Of a stretch of DNA of 13,184 nucleotides, positions 7,323 through 13,184 are shown in pieces. How positions within the stretch are numbered: the first letter of the stretch is position 1; the number at the start of each line of letters is the position of its first letter. The notes under the pieces were generated by a model. That model had not been told where the DNA came from. It did no database searches and saw nothing but the letters and a program-made list of their open reading frames with translations. The DNA lies in contig NZ_JAEQMG010000119.1 of the NCBI RefSeq assembly GCF_016680995.1, positions 1 through 13,184 of the forward strand, read 5' to 3'. This DNA is from Ruminococcus difficilis. Lineage in GTDB: Bacteria; Bacillota_A; Clostridia; Oscillospirales; Acutalibacteraceae. Position numbers and translations under genes: made by a program.

Positions 7323-7428
7323 TCAGCTTCATCTGCTCCGCGGTACGCGATATTGATTGGAAAAGGATCGATATTGACGCTTTATTCGTTTAAAGTGATA
7401 CCGAATAAAAATATTTTTTCAAAAAGAC

Positions 7429-7457
7429 TTGACAAATGGATTTTCATGCGCTAAAAT
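7429..7457 (+). promoter_or_regulatory. Strong vegetative promoter for the trpB transcript
   Basis: A consensus TTGACA (7429-7434) lies 17 bp before TAAAAT (7452-7457), preceded by an A/T-rich run that could act as an UP element. Transcription would start near 7464, just upstream of the T-box. Confidence 0.85.
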
Positions 7458-7463
7458 ACAGCC

Positions 7464-7751
7464 ATACCAAAATTGAACAGCAAACCTATGACGAAGAGTG
7501 AGTAAGCCTTATCACTTGTCACCCAGAGAGCCGCGGATGGTGGGATCGCGACGGATGAGCTAAGGTCGAATGGACTTCGGAGGGCGAGCAGAAATGTCAG
7601 AAAGCTGACAGAGTATGTGAGACGGATTGACCCGACGTGAAAGAGGTCAGCGTATGGATGTACGTGTGAGCGGGCGTGAAAGCGCCAAGCCAGGTGGCAC
7701 CGCAGGAATTGATCCTGTCCCGGCAGAAATGCAGGGACGGGTTTTTGTTTT
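7464..7751 (+). promoter_or_regulatory. Tryptophan T-box riboswitch (tRNA-Trp sensing leader)
   Basis: The leader has the parts of a T-box. The Stem I base pairs CGAAG (7492-7496) with CTTCG (7575-7579), and AGTGAGTA follows the 5' strand. An AGAGAG element precedes a TGGTGGGA-like distal region. The specifier loop GAATGGA holds UGG (7571-7573), the Trp codon followed by the usual A. A second stem is TGTCAG/CTGACA (7595-7610). A short Stem III, GGCG/CGCC, lies near 7673-7686. The T-box proper, AGGTGGCACCGC (7692-7703), carries the bulge that pairs with the uncharged tRNA end. CAGGA/TCCTG forms the antiterminator, competing with the terminator at 7714-7741. When tRNA-Trp is uncharged, readthrough into trpB is expected. 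Trp specificity is read from the specifier and fits the downstream gene. Confidence 0.88.
7714..7751 (+). terminator. T-box-controlled terminator
   Basis: CCTGTCCC (7714-7721) pairs with GGGACGGG (7734-7741), followed by TTTTTGTTTT. Its 5' arm overlaps the 3' strand of the antiterminator, making the two folds exclusive. Confidence 0.88.
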
Positions 7752-7753
7752 GT

Positions 7754-7788
7754 AAGCCTCCCTTTTGTAAAGGAAGGAAGGCTTGCCG
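7754..7788 (-). repeat. Dispersed palindromic repeat, CCTCCCTT family (copy a, partial)
   Basis: AAGCCTCCCTTT, TGT, then AAAGGAAGGAAGGCTT forms an imperfect hairpin immediately after the T-box terminator. On the minus strand it ends in AAAGGGAGGCTT, the edge shared with the copies at 11098 and 11172. Confidence 0.55.
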
Positions 7789-7861
7789 CGAGACAATATC
7801 GGAGAGATTGTATAAGAATCACAACCTTATTATTCGGTTGGTCGCTTATGCTCCAATGATA

Positions 7862-7910
7862 CAATCCCTCACCCGCTCGATCGCGGGAGCTCCCTTTACC
7901 AAAGGGAGCC
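7862..7910 (+). repeat. Dispersed palindromic repeat, CCTCCCTT family (copy b)
   Basis: It starts CAATCCCTC, then has a variable stem CCCGC/GCGGG, then the invariant hairpin GCTCCCTTT-acc-AAAGGGAGC. The order matches the 47-bp copies near 11.1 kb. Confidence 0.65.
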
Positions 7911-7915
7911 TCAAC

Positions 7916-7980
7916 AAGGAGGAATTATGAATATTACTTTACTGACCAAACGATGGCGGAACAAAGGCTCCCTTTCCTAA
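7916..7980 (+). CDS. Possible 17-residue ORF in the trpB leader
   Basis: AAGGAGG (7916-7922) lies 4 nt before ATG 7927. The frame encodes 17 residues (MNITLLTKRW followed by RNKGSLS) and stops at 7978-7980 inside repeat copy c. It contains one Trp. It could be a leader peptide, the stump of a gene cut off by the repeat, or chance. The Shine-Dalgarno site is unusually good for a random ORF, but the spacing is short. No function can be assigned. Confidence 0.2.
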
Positions 7981-8018
7981 GGGAGCTGTCGAGGCGATTG
8001 AGCCGAGACTGAGGGTTG
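7966..8018 (-). repeat. Dispersed palindromic repeat, CCTCCCTT family (copy c)
   Basis: On the minus strand: CAACCCTCA, an imperfect variable stem (GTC..GGC / GCC..GAC), then AGCTCCCTT-agga-AAGGGAGCC. It is inverted relative to copies b and d. Confidence 0.65.
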
Positions 8019-8059
8019 AAAGATTCATTCCTTATATGTAACAAAAGCATCATAACAAT

Positions 8060-8164
8060 GGCAACCCTCCGACTCGGACAGAAGTCCGAGCCACCTCTCC
8101 GGTGTATGGAATCTGTTTCCCAAATCAAAGATTTGGACAGAATCTCACCTTAGGAGAGGGAGGC
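8060..8164 (+). repeat. Dispersed palindromic repeat, CCTCCCTT family (copy d, expanded)
   Basis: It starts GGCAACCCTCCG, then the variable stem CTCGGAC-agaa-GTCCGAG, then CACCTCTCC. The loop of the second hairpin is enlarged by about 50 bp that contain the further stem CCAAATC/GATTTGG, before CTTAGGAGAGGGAGGCT closes the unit. It ends 36 bp before the trpB ribosome binding site. Confidence 0.65.
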
Positions 8165-8213
8165 TTGATACCCTGCAAATACAAAAAACATGAAACAGAA
8201 AAGGAGAAACATC

Positions 8214-9596
8214 ATGGCTGAAAACAAGATCCCTTATAAGATTTATTTAGACGAAAACGAGATCCCTTCCAAATGGTATAACCTGCGCGCGGATATGAAG
8301 AACAAGCCCGCGCCCCTGCTGAACCCGGGTACCGGTCAGCCGCTGACCGCCGAGGAGATGAGCGGTATCTTCTGTGAAGAGCTCGTCAAGCAGGAACTCG
8401 ACGATACCACTCCCTTCATCGACATTCCGCAGGAGATCCAGGACTTCTACAAAATGTACCGTCCCTCTCCCCTGGTACGCGCCTATTGCTTAGAGGCGGC
8501 GCTCGATACGCCCGCTAAGATCTACTACAAATTCGAGGGCAACAATACATCCGGCAGTCACAAGCTCAACTCCGCGATCGCGCAGGCATACTACGCGAAG
8601 AAGCAGGGACTCAAGGGCGTGACGACCGAGACCGGAGCCGGTCAGTGGGGCACGGCGCTGAGCATGGCTTGCGCGTACCTCGGACTGGATCTGAAGGTAT
8701 TCATGGTCAAGGTCAGCTACGAGCAGAAGCCCTTCCGCAGAGAGGTCATGCGCACCTACGGCGCTGAGGTCACCCCCTCCCCCTCCATGACCACCGAAGT
8801 CGGCAAAAAGATCCTCGCGGAGCATCCCGGCACCACCGGTTCTCTTGGCTGCGCGATCAGTGAGGCGGTCGAGGTCGCTGTTACCAATCCCGGCTACCGC
8901 TACGTACTCGGCTCCGTCCTCAATCAGGTGCTCCTGCACCAGTCTGTCATCGGTCTGGAGACCAAGACAGCGCTCGACAAATACGGCATCGAGCCCGATA
9001 TCATCATCGGCTGCGCGGGCGGCGGCTCCAACCTCGGCGGTCTGATCGCTCCGTTCATGGGCGAAAAGCTGCGCGGCGAAAAGGATTATCGCATCATCGC
9101 GGTAGAGCCCGCGTCCTGCCCGAGCTTCACACGCGGTAAGTACGCTTACGACTTCTGCGACACCGGCATGATCTGCCCGCTCGCGAAGATGTACACCCTC
9201 GGCTCCGGCTTCATCCCCTCCGCGAACCACGCGGGCGGTCTGAGATTCCACGGCATGAGCACCACCCTCTCTCAGCTCTATCATGACGGCTATATGGAGG
9301 CGACCTCCGTGGAGCAGACGTCCGTATTCGAGGCGGCACAGCAGTTTGCGAGAGTCGAAGGCATCCTGCCCGCTCCCGAATCCAGCCACGCGATCCGCGT
9401 CGCGATCGACGAGGCGCTCAAGTGCAAGGAGACCGGCGAAGAAAAGACAATCGTCTTCGGCTTGACCGGTACCGGCTACTTCGATATGGTCGCGTATCAG
9501 AAGTTCAACGACGGCGAGATGACCGACTACATCCCCACCGACGAGGATCTGGCAAAGGGCCTGAACTCCCTGCCCAAGGTTCCCGGTCAGGATTGA
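8214..9596 (+). CDS. trpB: Tryptophan synthase beta chain, TrpB2 type
   Basis: This 460-residue PLP enzyme is expected to condense indole with L-serine to L-tryptophan in the cytoplasm. ATG 8214 has AAGGAG 7 nt upstream. The PLP-binding lysine is K117 in SGSHKLNS. Other active-site motifs are E139-TGAGQWG, the phosphate-binding loop GCAGGGSNLGG (266-276), and GLTGTGYFD near 417-424. The length, the long N-terminal extension and RPSPLVRA match the TrpB2 branch rather than TrpB1, which pairs with TrpA. No trpA or other trp gene is adjacent, as is common for orphan TrpB2, which salvages indole. The upstream Trp T-box supports the substrate assignment and gives regulation by tRNA-Trp charging. 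The codon use is GC-rich, unlike the RIT genes. A strong terminator follows, so the transcript is monocistronic. Confidence 0.95.
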   Translation: MAENKIPYKIYLDENEIPSKWYNLRADMKNKPAPLLNPGTGQPLTAEEMSGIFCEELVKQELDDTTPFIDIPQEIQDFYKMYRPSPLVRAYCLEAALDTPAKIYYKFEGNNTSGSHKLNSAIAQAYYAKKQGLKGVTTETGAGQWGTALSMACAYLGLDLKVFMVKVSYEQKPFRREVMRTYGAEVTPSPSMTTEVGKKILAEHPGTTGSLGCAISEAVEVAVTNPGYRYVLGSVLNQVLLHQSVIGLETKTALDKYGIEPDIIIGCAGGGSNLGGLIAPFMGEKLRGEKDYRIIAVEPASCPSFTRGKYAYDFCDTGMICPLAKMYTLGSGFIPSANHAGGLRFHGMSTTLSQLYHDGYMEATSVEQTSVFEAAQQFARVEGILPAPESSHAIRVAIDEALKCKETGEEKTIVFGLTGTGYFDMVAYQKFNDGEMTDYIPTDEDLAKGLNSLPKVPGQD

Positions 9597-9716
9597 TGCG
9601 TGCATCTTTTTCCGCCTGTTGTAACGTCTGACGGTTCTGATACCGTCATCAACGGCGCAGACAACAGTCGATATGATCGGGCAACGGATTTCTATCAAAT
9701 CAACAGAAGGTATATT

Positions 9717-9745
9717 AGGCGCTTTCGTAATGAGAGCGCCTTTTT
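9717..9745 (+). terminator. Intrinsic terminator of trpB
   Basis: AGGCGCTTTC (9717-9726) and GAGAGCGCCT (9732-9741) form a 10-bp stem with one G-U pair and loop GTAAT, followed by TTTTT. Confidence 0.9.
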
Positions 9746-9810
9746 GCTTGTCAGAAAGACAGTGATTGCATATGTCAATGCAACTATGGCAATTGCCACC
9801 AATTGCTGCC

Positions 9811-9866
9811 AATAAGAATAAGAAGAAGAATACAAATAAGAATATGAATAAGAAAACAAACAAGAA
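9811..9866. repeat. Degenerate hexanucleotide tract (AATAAG)n
   Basis: About nine hexamers in register read AATAAG, AATAAG, AAGAAG, AATACA, AATAAG, AATATG, AATAAG, AAAACA, AACAAG. The strand is almost pure purine. It lies in the gene-free stretch 9746-9950 between trpB and the convergent rubredoxin gene, where no convincing gene is seen. Confidence 0.7.
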
Positions 9867-9950
9867 CCATACGCGCGCGGCGCGGTTTTCCTTATCATTT
9901 CAGATCATTTCATAGCCTGTTTGTTGATATCCAGCTGCTCCGAGCATAGC

Positions 9951-9980
9951 AAAAGCCCTGCGGAACACCCGCAGGGCCTT
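9951..9980 (-). terminator. Intrinsic terminator of the rubredoxin transcript
   Basis: On the minus strand AAGGCCCTGCGG (9980-9969) pairs with CCGCAGGGCTTT (9963-9952), with one G-U pair and loop GTGTT, ending in TTTT. It lies 22 bp past the rubredoxin stop codon. Confidence 0.85.
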
Positions 9981-10002
9981 GTCATTTTGCAGTCAATACA
10001 GC

Positions 10003-10140
10003 TTATGCCTCGCTGAATTCATCCTTGCCTACGCCGCACAGAGGGCAGACATAATCGTCGGGAAGATCCTCGAACGCTACGCCGCCGTTCTCTTCGGGGT
10101 CATAGACATAGCCGCAGACATCGCATACATACTTTTTCAT
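10003..10140 (-). CDS. Rubredoxin
   Basis: This 45-residue protein is a small iron electron carrier. ATG at 10140 follows AAAGGAG with 7 nt spacing, and TAA is at 10005-10003. The two Cys pairs that bind one Fe(SCys)4 centre are C6-DV-C9-GYVYDP and C32-PL-C35-GVGKDEF; the spacing, the DPE(E)N loop and the length are typical of free rubredoxins. It probably shuttles electrons to oxygen- or peroxide-detoxifying enzymes. The flavodiiron protein upstream on the same strand, which carries its own rubredoxin domain, is a plausible partner. It is 35 bp downstream of the DUF4428 gene on the same strand and likely shares its transcript and the terminator at 9951-9980. Confidence 0.95.
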   Translation of the reverse strand: MKKYVCDVCGYVYDPEENGGVAFEDLPDDYVCPLCGVGKDEFSEA

Positions 10141-10175
10141 GTTGTTTCTCCTTTACAGTTTATCGCAATCCGTGA

Positions 10176-11033
10176 TCAGGACGGACGCTTCGCGCCGCAT
10201 CCCGCACAGAAATTACCGTGATTGTCGGTATCGCAGAACGGACAGACCCATGAAGCGCTGCCGGCGGGGCTCTGAGAATAGCCCTGCGGCGCATAGCTGT
10301 CGGTGTTCATCGGAGCACCCTGCTCGTTCATATTCGGGATCTGTTCCTCTTGGCTCATCGAAACAGGCTTACCCTGCATCCGGTCGATCTCAGCCTTGAT
10401 CTCGTTGCCCAGCGCGACGGTGTCGTGATACTTGCGGATCTCTCTGTCATCGTTGTAGCCCGTCGCGCGATTGACCGTCCAATTCGCGTCGGTACCGGTC
10501 ATGCGCGCCTCGCCGGTGTTGATGTATCCGTCGCTGATCTCAAACTCCATCTCGTCAAAATACGGGTGGTCAACAAAGATCTTGACGCTCATCGTGTAAG
10601 AGTACTCAAAGCGGGGCGGATCATAGCTGACGGTGCTGCCGTCCTCAAGCTCCCGCTCTATCTCGTCGCGGCTCTCGTCGATGACAAGCTCGCATCCGCG
10701 CGCCTGAGAGAAGTCCAGCACATCGGGATTTTCCGTCGTGATGTTGGAGGTTTGGGCGACCATGAACCGACGGTTCTGAGCGTCGATCATCAGTCTGGTA
10801 CGGTTGCCGAGGGTCTTGGACGTGTTGAAAGCGGCGACCTTTTCCCTATTCTCCTCGCGGTAATCGAGCTGTGCCTTGATCTCATTAAGGGTGCTGTGGC
10901 GGCGTTCGCTGAACCACGGCGAGAGCTTCTTGGCGCAGTCCTTGCACAGATTACCGTCCTCCAGCTTGCGGTTGCCCAAGAGTCCGATCTTGTTGCCGCA
11001 AACGTCACAGAATTTCTTGCTGAAAAGTCCCAT
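10176..11033 (-). CDS. DUF4428 protein with zinc ribbons at both ends
   Basis: This 285-residue protein starts at ATG 11033, with AAGGAGG 5 nt upstream. The N-terminus holds a DUF4428-type zinc ribbon with C9-x2-C12 and C30-x2-C33 (CDVCGNKIG...LCKDC), followed by SPWFSERR. Residues about 45-215 form an alpha/beta middle part with no motif I recognise. A Gln/Ser/Pro/Met-rich linker (about 220-260) leads to a second ribbon at the C-terminus, C264-x2-C267 and C276-x2-C279 (WVCPFC...FCAGCG). There is no signal peptide or membrane segment, so it is probably cytoplasmic. Proteins of this architecture are frequent in Clostridia, but their job is unknown. Sharing a transcript with rubredoxin hints at metal or redox biology, which is only a guess. 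Confidence 0.88.
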   Translation of the reverse strand: MGLFSKKFCDVCGNKIGLLGNRKLEDGNLCKDCAKKLSPWFSERRHSTLNEIKAQLDYREENREKVAAFNTSKTLGNRTRLMIDAQNRRFMVAQTSNITTENPDVLDFSQARGCELVIDESRDEIERELEDGSTVSYDPPRFEYSYTMSVKIFVDHPYFDEMEFEISDGYINTGEARMTGTDANWTVNRATGYNDDREIRKYHDTVALGNEIKAEIDRMQGKPVSMSQEEQIPNMNEQGAPMNTDSYAPQGYSQSPAGSASWVCPFCDTDNHGNFCAGCGAKRPS

Positions 11034-11097
11034 TGGTACCTCCTTTTTGAGCGGGATCGTATGGTAAGAATGTCAGATATCGGTTGAGATTGCCACG

Positions 11098-11144
11098 GGC
11101 AACCCTCCGCCGCTTTGCGGCACCTCCCTTAGGAAAGGGAGGCT
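11098..11144 (+). repeat. Dispersed palindromic repeat, CCTCCCTT family (copy e, 47 bp)
   Basis: GGCAACCCTCC, then variable stem GCCGC-ttt-GCGGC, then ACCTCCCTT-agg-AAAGGGAGGCT. It is identical in length and edges to copy f, with differences confined to the variable stem. Outside it, ATTGC (11089-11093) and GCAAT (11154-11158) are inverted. Confidence 0.85.
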
Positions 11145-11171
11145 CATCGTCTCGCAATGACGATTGGTAAC

Positions 11172-11218
11172 GGCAACCCTCCGGTGCTTCGCACCACCTC
11201 CCTTAGGAAAGGGAGGCT
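11172..11218 (+). repeat. Dispersed palindromic repeat, CCTCCCTT family (copy f, 47 bp)
   Basis: It has the same frame as copy e, but the variable stem is GGTGC-ttc-GCACC. Both strands of the stem changed together, so base pairing is kept. It lies between fprA and the DUF4428 gene; the 237-bp spacer holds essentially these two units and a terminator. Confidence 0.85.
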
Positions 11219-11227
11219 TGAATAGCA

Positions 11228-11257
11228 GAGCCCTTGCATCAACATATCCAAGGGCTC
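11228..11257 (-). terminator. Probable terminator of the flavodiiron gene
   Basis: GAGCCCTTG (11228-11236) and CAAGGGCTC (11249-11257) form a perfect 9-bp stem with a 12-nt loop, 13 bp beyond the stop codon. On the minus strand the 3' tail lacks a clear T run, so strength is uncertain. Confidence 0.55.
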
Positions 11258-11270
11258 GCATAGAATCAAT

Positions 11271-13061
11271 TTATTCGATCGGTTCAAAGTCGGCGACGCC
11301 GTGCTTGCACAGCGGGCAGATGAAGTCGTCGGGGATATCCTCTCCCTCATAGACATAGCCGCAGACCTTGCAGACCCAGCCCTTCTTGCCGTCGGTCTCA
11401 GGCTTGGGCTTGACGTTGTTCTGATAGTAGGTATAGGTCATGGTCTCTACATCGGTGATGACACGCGCCTCGGTGACGGAGCAAATGAACATGCTGTGGG
11501 TGTCAAGGTCGACGGTCTGTTCCACCTTCAACGACATGAAGGAGTTGATATAGTGACCGAGGAAGGCAACGCCGTTGTCGGAGCGCAGGATGCCCTCGCC
11601 GATGATCTTGTCGACGTCTCTGCCGCTCTGGAAGCCGAAGTGCTCAAACACGCTGAACGGCGCGTCGGTGGACAGGCAGTTGACGTTCATCGTGCCGGTC
11701 TTTGCGACCATATCATGGGTAAGGTTCTTCTTATTGATACATACCGCGATACGGTTGGGGGTGTTGGTGACCTGCGATACGGTGTTGACGATACAGCCGT
11801 TGTCCTTATCGCCGTCACGCGCGGTGACGACATACAGACCGTAGCCGATGTTGAACAGCGCGGTCAGATCGTTCTTATCCGCCTTCTCGCCGTCCATCGC
11901 GACATAATCCATGGTCAGCTCTTCGCACAGGGCGTCGATCTCGGCGATGTTCTCATCGTTCATGGCGGAAAGGATATGCACGTTGTTGTCGGTATAGGTG
12001 ATGTTCTTGCAGCCCTCGAGCATCTTGCGCATGGTCTTTTCCGCAAGCGGCGCCCATGAGCCGTTCTCGATGAAGCCCATGGTCTTGTTCTGGAAGTTGC
12101 GCTCGGTCAGATGGTTGATGAACTCGCGCATAAACGGGAAGATATCCGCGTTATAGGTGGTGGTGGCGAGGATGATCTTGCCGTAACGGAAGGCGTCCTC
12201 AACGCACTCCGCCATATCCTCACGCGCCAGATCGTTGACCGCTACCTTGGGACAGCCCGCTTCACGCAGCTTGTCCGCAAGCAGCTCGACCGCCTTTTTG
12301 GTGTGGCCGTAAACGGAGGTGTAGGCGATCATGATGCCGTCGGTCTCGACCCCGTAGGACGACCAGGTGTTGTACAGGTCGAGGTAGTAGCCGAGGTTCT
12401 CGCTGAGCACGGGACCGTGGAGCGGACAGATGATGCCGATCTCCAGACCTGCCGCCTTTTTGAGGACGTTCTGCACCTGCTTGCCGTACTTGCCGACGAT
12501 GCCGATATAATAGCGGCGTGCCTCACAAGCCCAGTCCTCTTCGACGTCCAGCGCGCCGAACTTGCCGAAGCCGTCAGCGGAGAAGAGTACCTTATCGGTG
12601 CTGTCATAGGTCATCAGAACCTCGGGCCAGTGTACCATGGGAGCGCCCACGAAGTTGAGCGTATGCTTGCCAAGCTCGAGGGTATCGCCCTCCTTGACGA
12701 CGATGCGTCTGTCGGCATAATCGGTGCCGAAGAAGTTGACCATCATATTGAACGCCTTCTGCGAGGACACGACGATCGCCTCGGGATAAGCCTTCAAAAA
12801 GTTGTCGATGTTGGCGCTGTGGTCAGGCTCCATATGCTGTACGACAAGATAATCGGGCTTTCGATCGCCGATCACGGACTTGAGGTTATCGAGCCACTGC
12901 TTGCCGAAATGCTGATCGACGGTGTCCATGACCGCGACCTTTTCATCGATGATGGCATAGGAATTGTACGCCATACCGTTGGGAACGATATACTGTCCCT
13001 CAAAAAGATCGATATCATGATCGTTGACGCCGATGTACTTGATATCATTGGTAATAAACAT
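11271..13061 (-). CDS. fprA: Flavodiiron protein fused to flavin reductase and rubredoxin domains
   Basis: This 596-residue, four-domain, probably cytoplasmic enzyme would reduce O2 to water (or NO to N2O). The start is ATG 13061: AGGAG (13075-13071) lies 9 nt upstream, whereas the in-frame ATG at 13070 abuts that site. Residues 1-240 form the metallo-beta-lactamase-like diiron domain with ligands H76-x-E78-x-D80, H144, D163 and H215. Residues 243-385 form the FMN-binding flavodoxin domain (AYTSVYGHT). Residues about 400-545 form a flavin-reductase-like domain. Residues 562-596 form a rubredoxin with C564, C567, C582 and C585. This puts an electron chain from a reduced carrier to the diiron site on one chain. 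All expected metal ligands are visible. The rubredoxin and DUF4428 genes lie downstream on the same strand but are separated by a likely terminator. Confidence 0.94.
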   Translation of the reverse strand: MFITNDIKYIGVNDHDIDLFEGQYIVPNGMAYNSYAIIDEKVAVMDTVDQHFGKQWLDNLKSVIGDRKPDYLVVQHMEPDHSANIDNFLKAYPEAIVVSSQKAFNMMVNFFGTDYADRRIVVKEGDTLELGKHTLNFVGAPMVHWPEVLMTYDSTDKVLFSADGFGKFGALDVEEDWACEARRYYIGIVGKYGKQVQNVLKKAAGLEIGIICPLHGPVLSENLGYYLDLYNTWSSYGVETDGIMIAYTSVYGHTKKAVELLADKLREAGCPKVAVNDLAREDMAECVEDAFRYGKIILATTTYNADIFPFMREFINHLTERNFQNKTMGFIENGSWAPLAEKTMRKMLEGCKNITYTDNNVHILSAMNDENIAEIDALCEELTMDYVAMDGEKADKNDLTALFNIGYGLYVVTARDGDKDNGCIVNTVSQVTNTPNRIAVCINKKNLTHDMVAKTGTMNVNCLSTDAPFSVFEHFGFQSGRDVDKIIGEGILRSDNGVAFLGHYINSFMSLKVEQTVDLDTHSMFICSVTEARVITDVETMTYTYYQNNVKPKPETDGKKGWVCKVCGYVYEGEDIPDDFICPLCKHGVADFEPIE

Positions 13062-13070
13062 GGGAATCAT

Positions 13071-13075
13071 CTCCT
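13071..13075 (-). promoter_or_regulatory. Ribosome binding site fixing the fprA start
   Basis: On the minus strand AGGAG is directly followed by an ATG at 13070 that cannot be used at zero spacing. The ATG at 13061 sits 9 nt away and starts MFITNDIKYIG, the usual N-terminus for the family. Confidence 0.75.
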
Positions 13076-13095
13076 ACAATATAAATTAAGGTAAT

Positions 13096-13124
13096 GGACA
13101 CGGTAGCCAGCCGTGTCTGTTTTC
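13096..13124 (+). other. Hairpin upstream of fprA
   Basis: GACACGG (13097-13103) and CCGTGTC (13111-13117) pair around TAGCCAG, then TGTTTTCCTTTTC follows on the plus strand. It resembles a plus-strand terminator although no plus-strand gene is seen before it; it could equally be an operator or leader hairpin of fprA. The remaining bases to 13184 show nothing I can assign. Confidence 0.45.
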
Positions 13125-13184
13125 CTTTTCAATGCCTAAGCTGTAGAATGAGAAGGAATGGTCTGACACGTATCACCATGAACT

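Noticed and set aside
8016..8044. Internal promoter for trpB (TTGAAA then TAACAA)
   Set aside because: The -10 box matches poorly and the region is made of repeats; the promoter at 7429 is far stronger.
7862..8164. CRISPR array
   Set aside because: The repeats are palindromic, occur in both orientations, differ in length and have no regular spacers or cas genes nearby.
8490..9863. Long minus-strand open frame opposite trpB
   Set aside because: It covers conserved trpB and its terminator, and its product has no recognisable domain; it arises from third-position GC bias.
9695..9898. Minus-strand 67-codon frame with a Ser-Tyr run and a hydrophobic segment
   Set aside because: The Ser-Tyr run is just the translated hexamer tract, there is no Shine-Dalgarno site, and the frame runs through the trpB terminator.
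12111..13094. Plus-strand open frames opposite fprA (also 11301-12059)
   Set aside because: They are shadows of the well-supported flavodiiron gene, with no Shine-Dalgarno site and no recognisable domain.

Overview
The window looks like a chromosomal piece of an anaerobic, low-oxygen Gram-positive of the class Clostridia, probably the Ruminococcaceae/Oscillospiraceae. The indications are a tRNA-sensing T-box leader, an orphan TrpB2-type tryptophan synthase, a flavodiiron protein fused to rubredoxin, a free rubredoxin, a DUF11 protein, a DUF4428 protein, and two families of small dispersed palindromic repeats filling the spacers. This assignment is an inference from gene content and style. No rRNA or other marker is present.

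Layout. (1) 1-2243, minus strand: the N-terminal part of a large secreted, Tyr- and acid-rich protein of unknown function. It contains a roughly 115-residue segment that occurs twice and runs off the left edge. (2) 2313-5769: a complete-looking 'recombinase in trio' (RIT) element. Three overlapping tyrosine recombinases on the plus strand lie between inverted composite ends of about 62 bp. Its genes are visibly more AT-rich than their neighbours, so it is probably a recent arrival. A 22-bp palindrome closely matching the element's end motif sits just outside its left end, in the leader of the secreted-protein gene. (3) 6031-6924: a DUF11 repeat protein followed by a hairpin terminator. (4) 6925-8213: about 1.3 kb without a confident gene. 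It holds four small REP-like palindromes, a strong promoter, a tryptophan T-box with terminator, and then a 460-nt spacer packed with four copies of a second repeat family. (5) 8214-9596: trpB2 with its own terminator. (6) 10003-13061, minus strand: rubredoxin, a DUF4428 two-zinc-ribbon protein, and a four-domain flavodiiron protein (diiron, flavodoxin, flavin reductase, rubredoxin). Two near-identical 47-bp repeats lie between the last two genes.

How the parts work together. The T-box should let uncharged tRNA-Trp switch on trpB2, which makes tryptophan from indole and serine without a TrpA partner nearby. The flavodiiron protein would draw electrons through its reductase, flavodoxin and rubredoxin domains to remove oxygen (or nitric oxide), and the free rubredoxin is a plausible extra electron carrier. 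The RIT element is self-contained and unrelated to these functions, but it has landed directly upstream of the secreted-protein gene and may have changed that gene's promoter.

The most unusual items are the RIT element with its paired arms at both ends and the matching external palindrome, the internally duplicated secreted protein, and the palindromic repeats whose variable stems change sequence while keeping base pairing.
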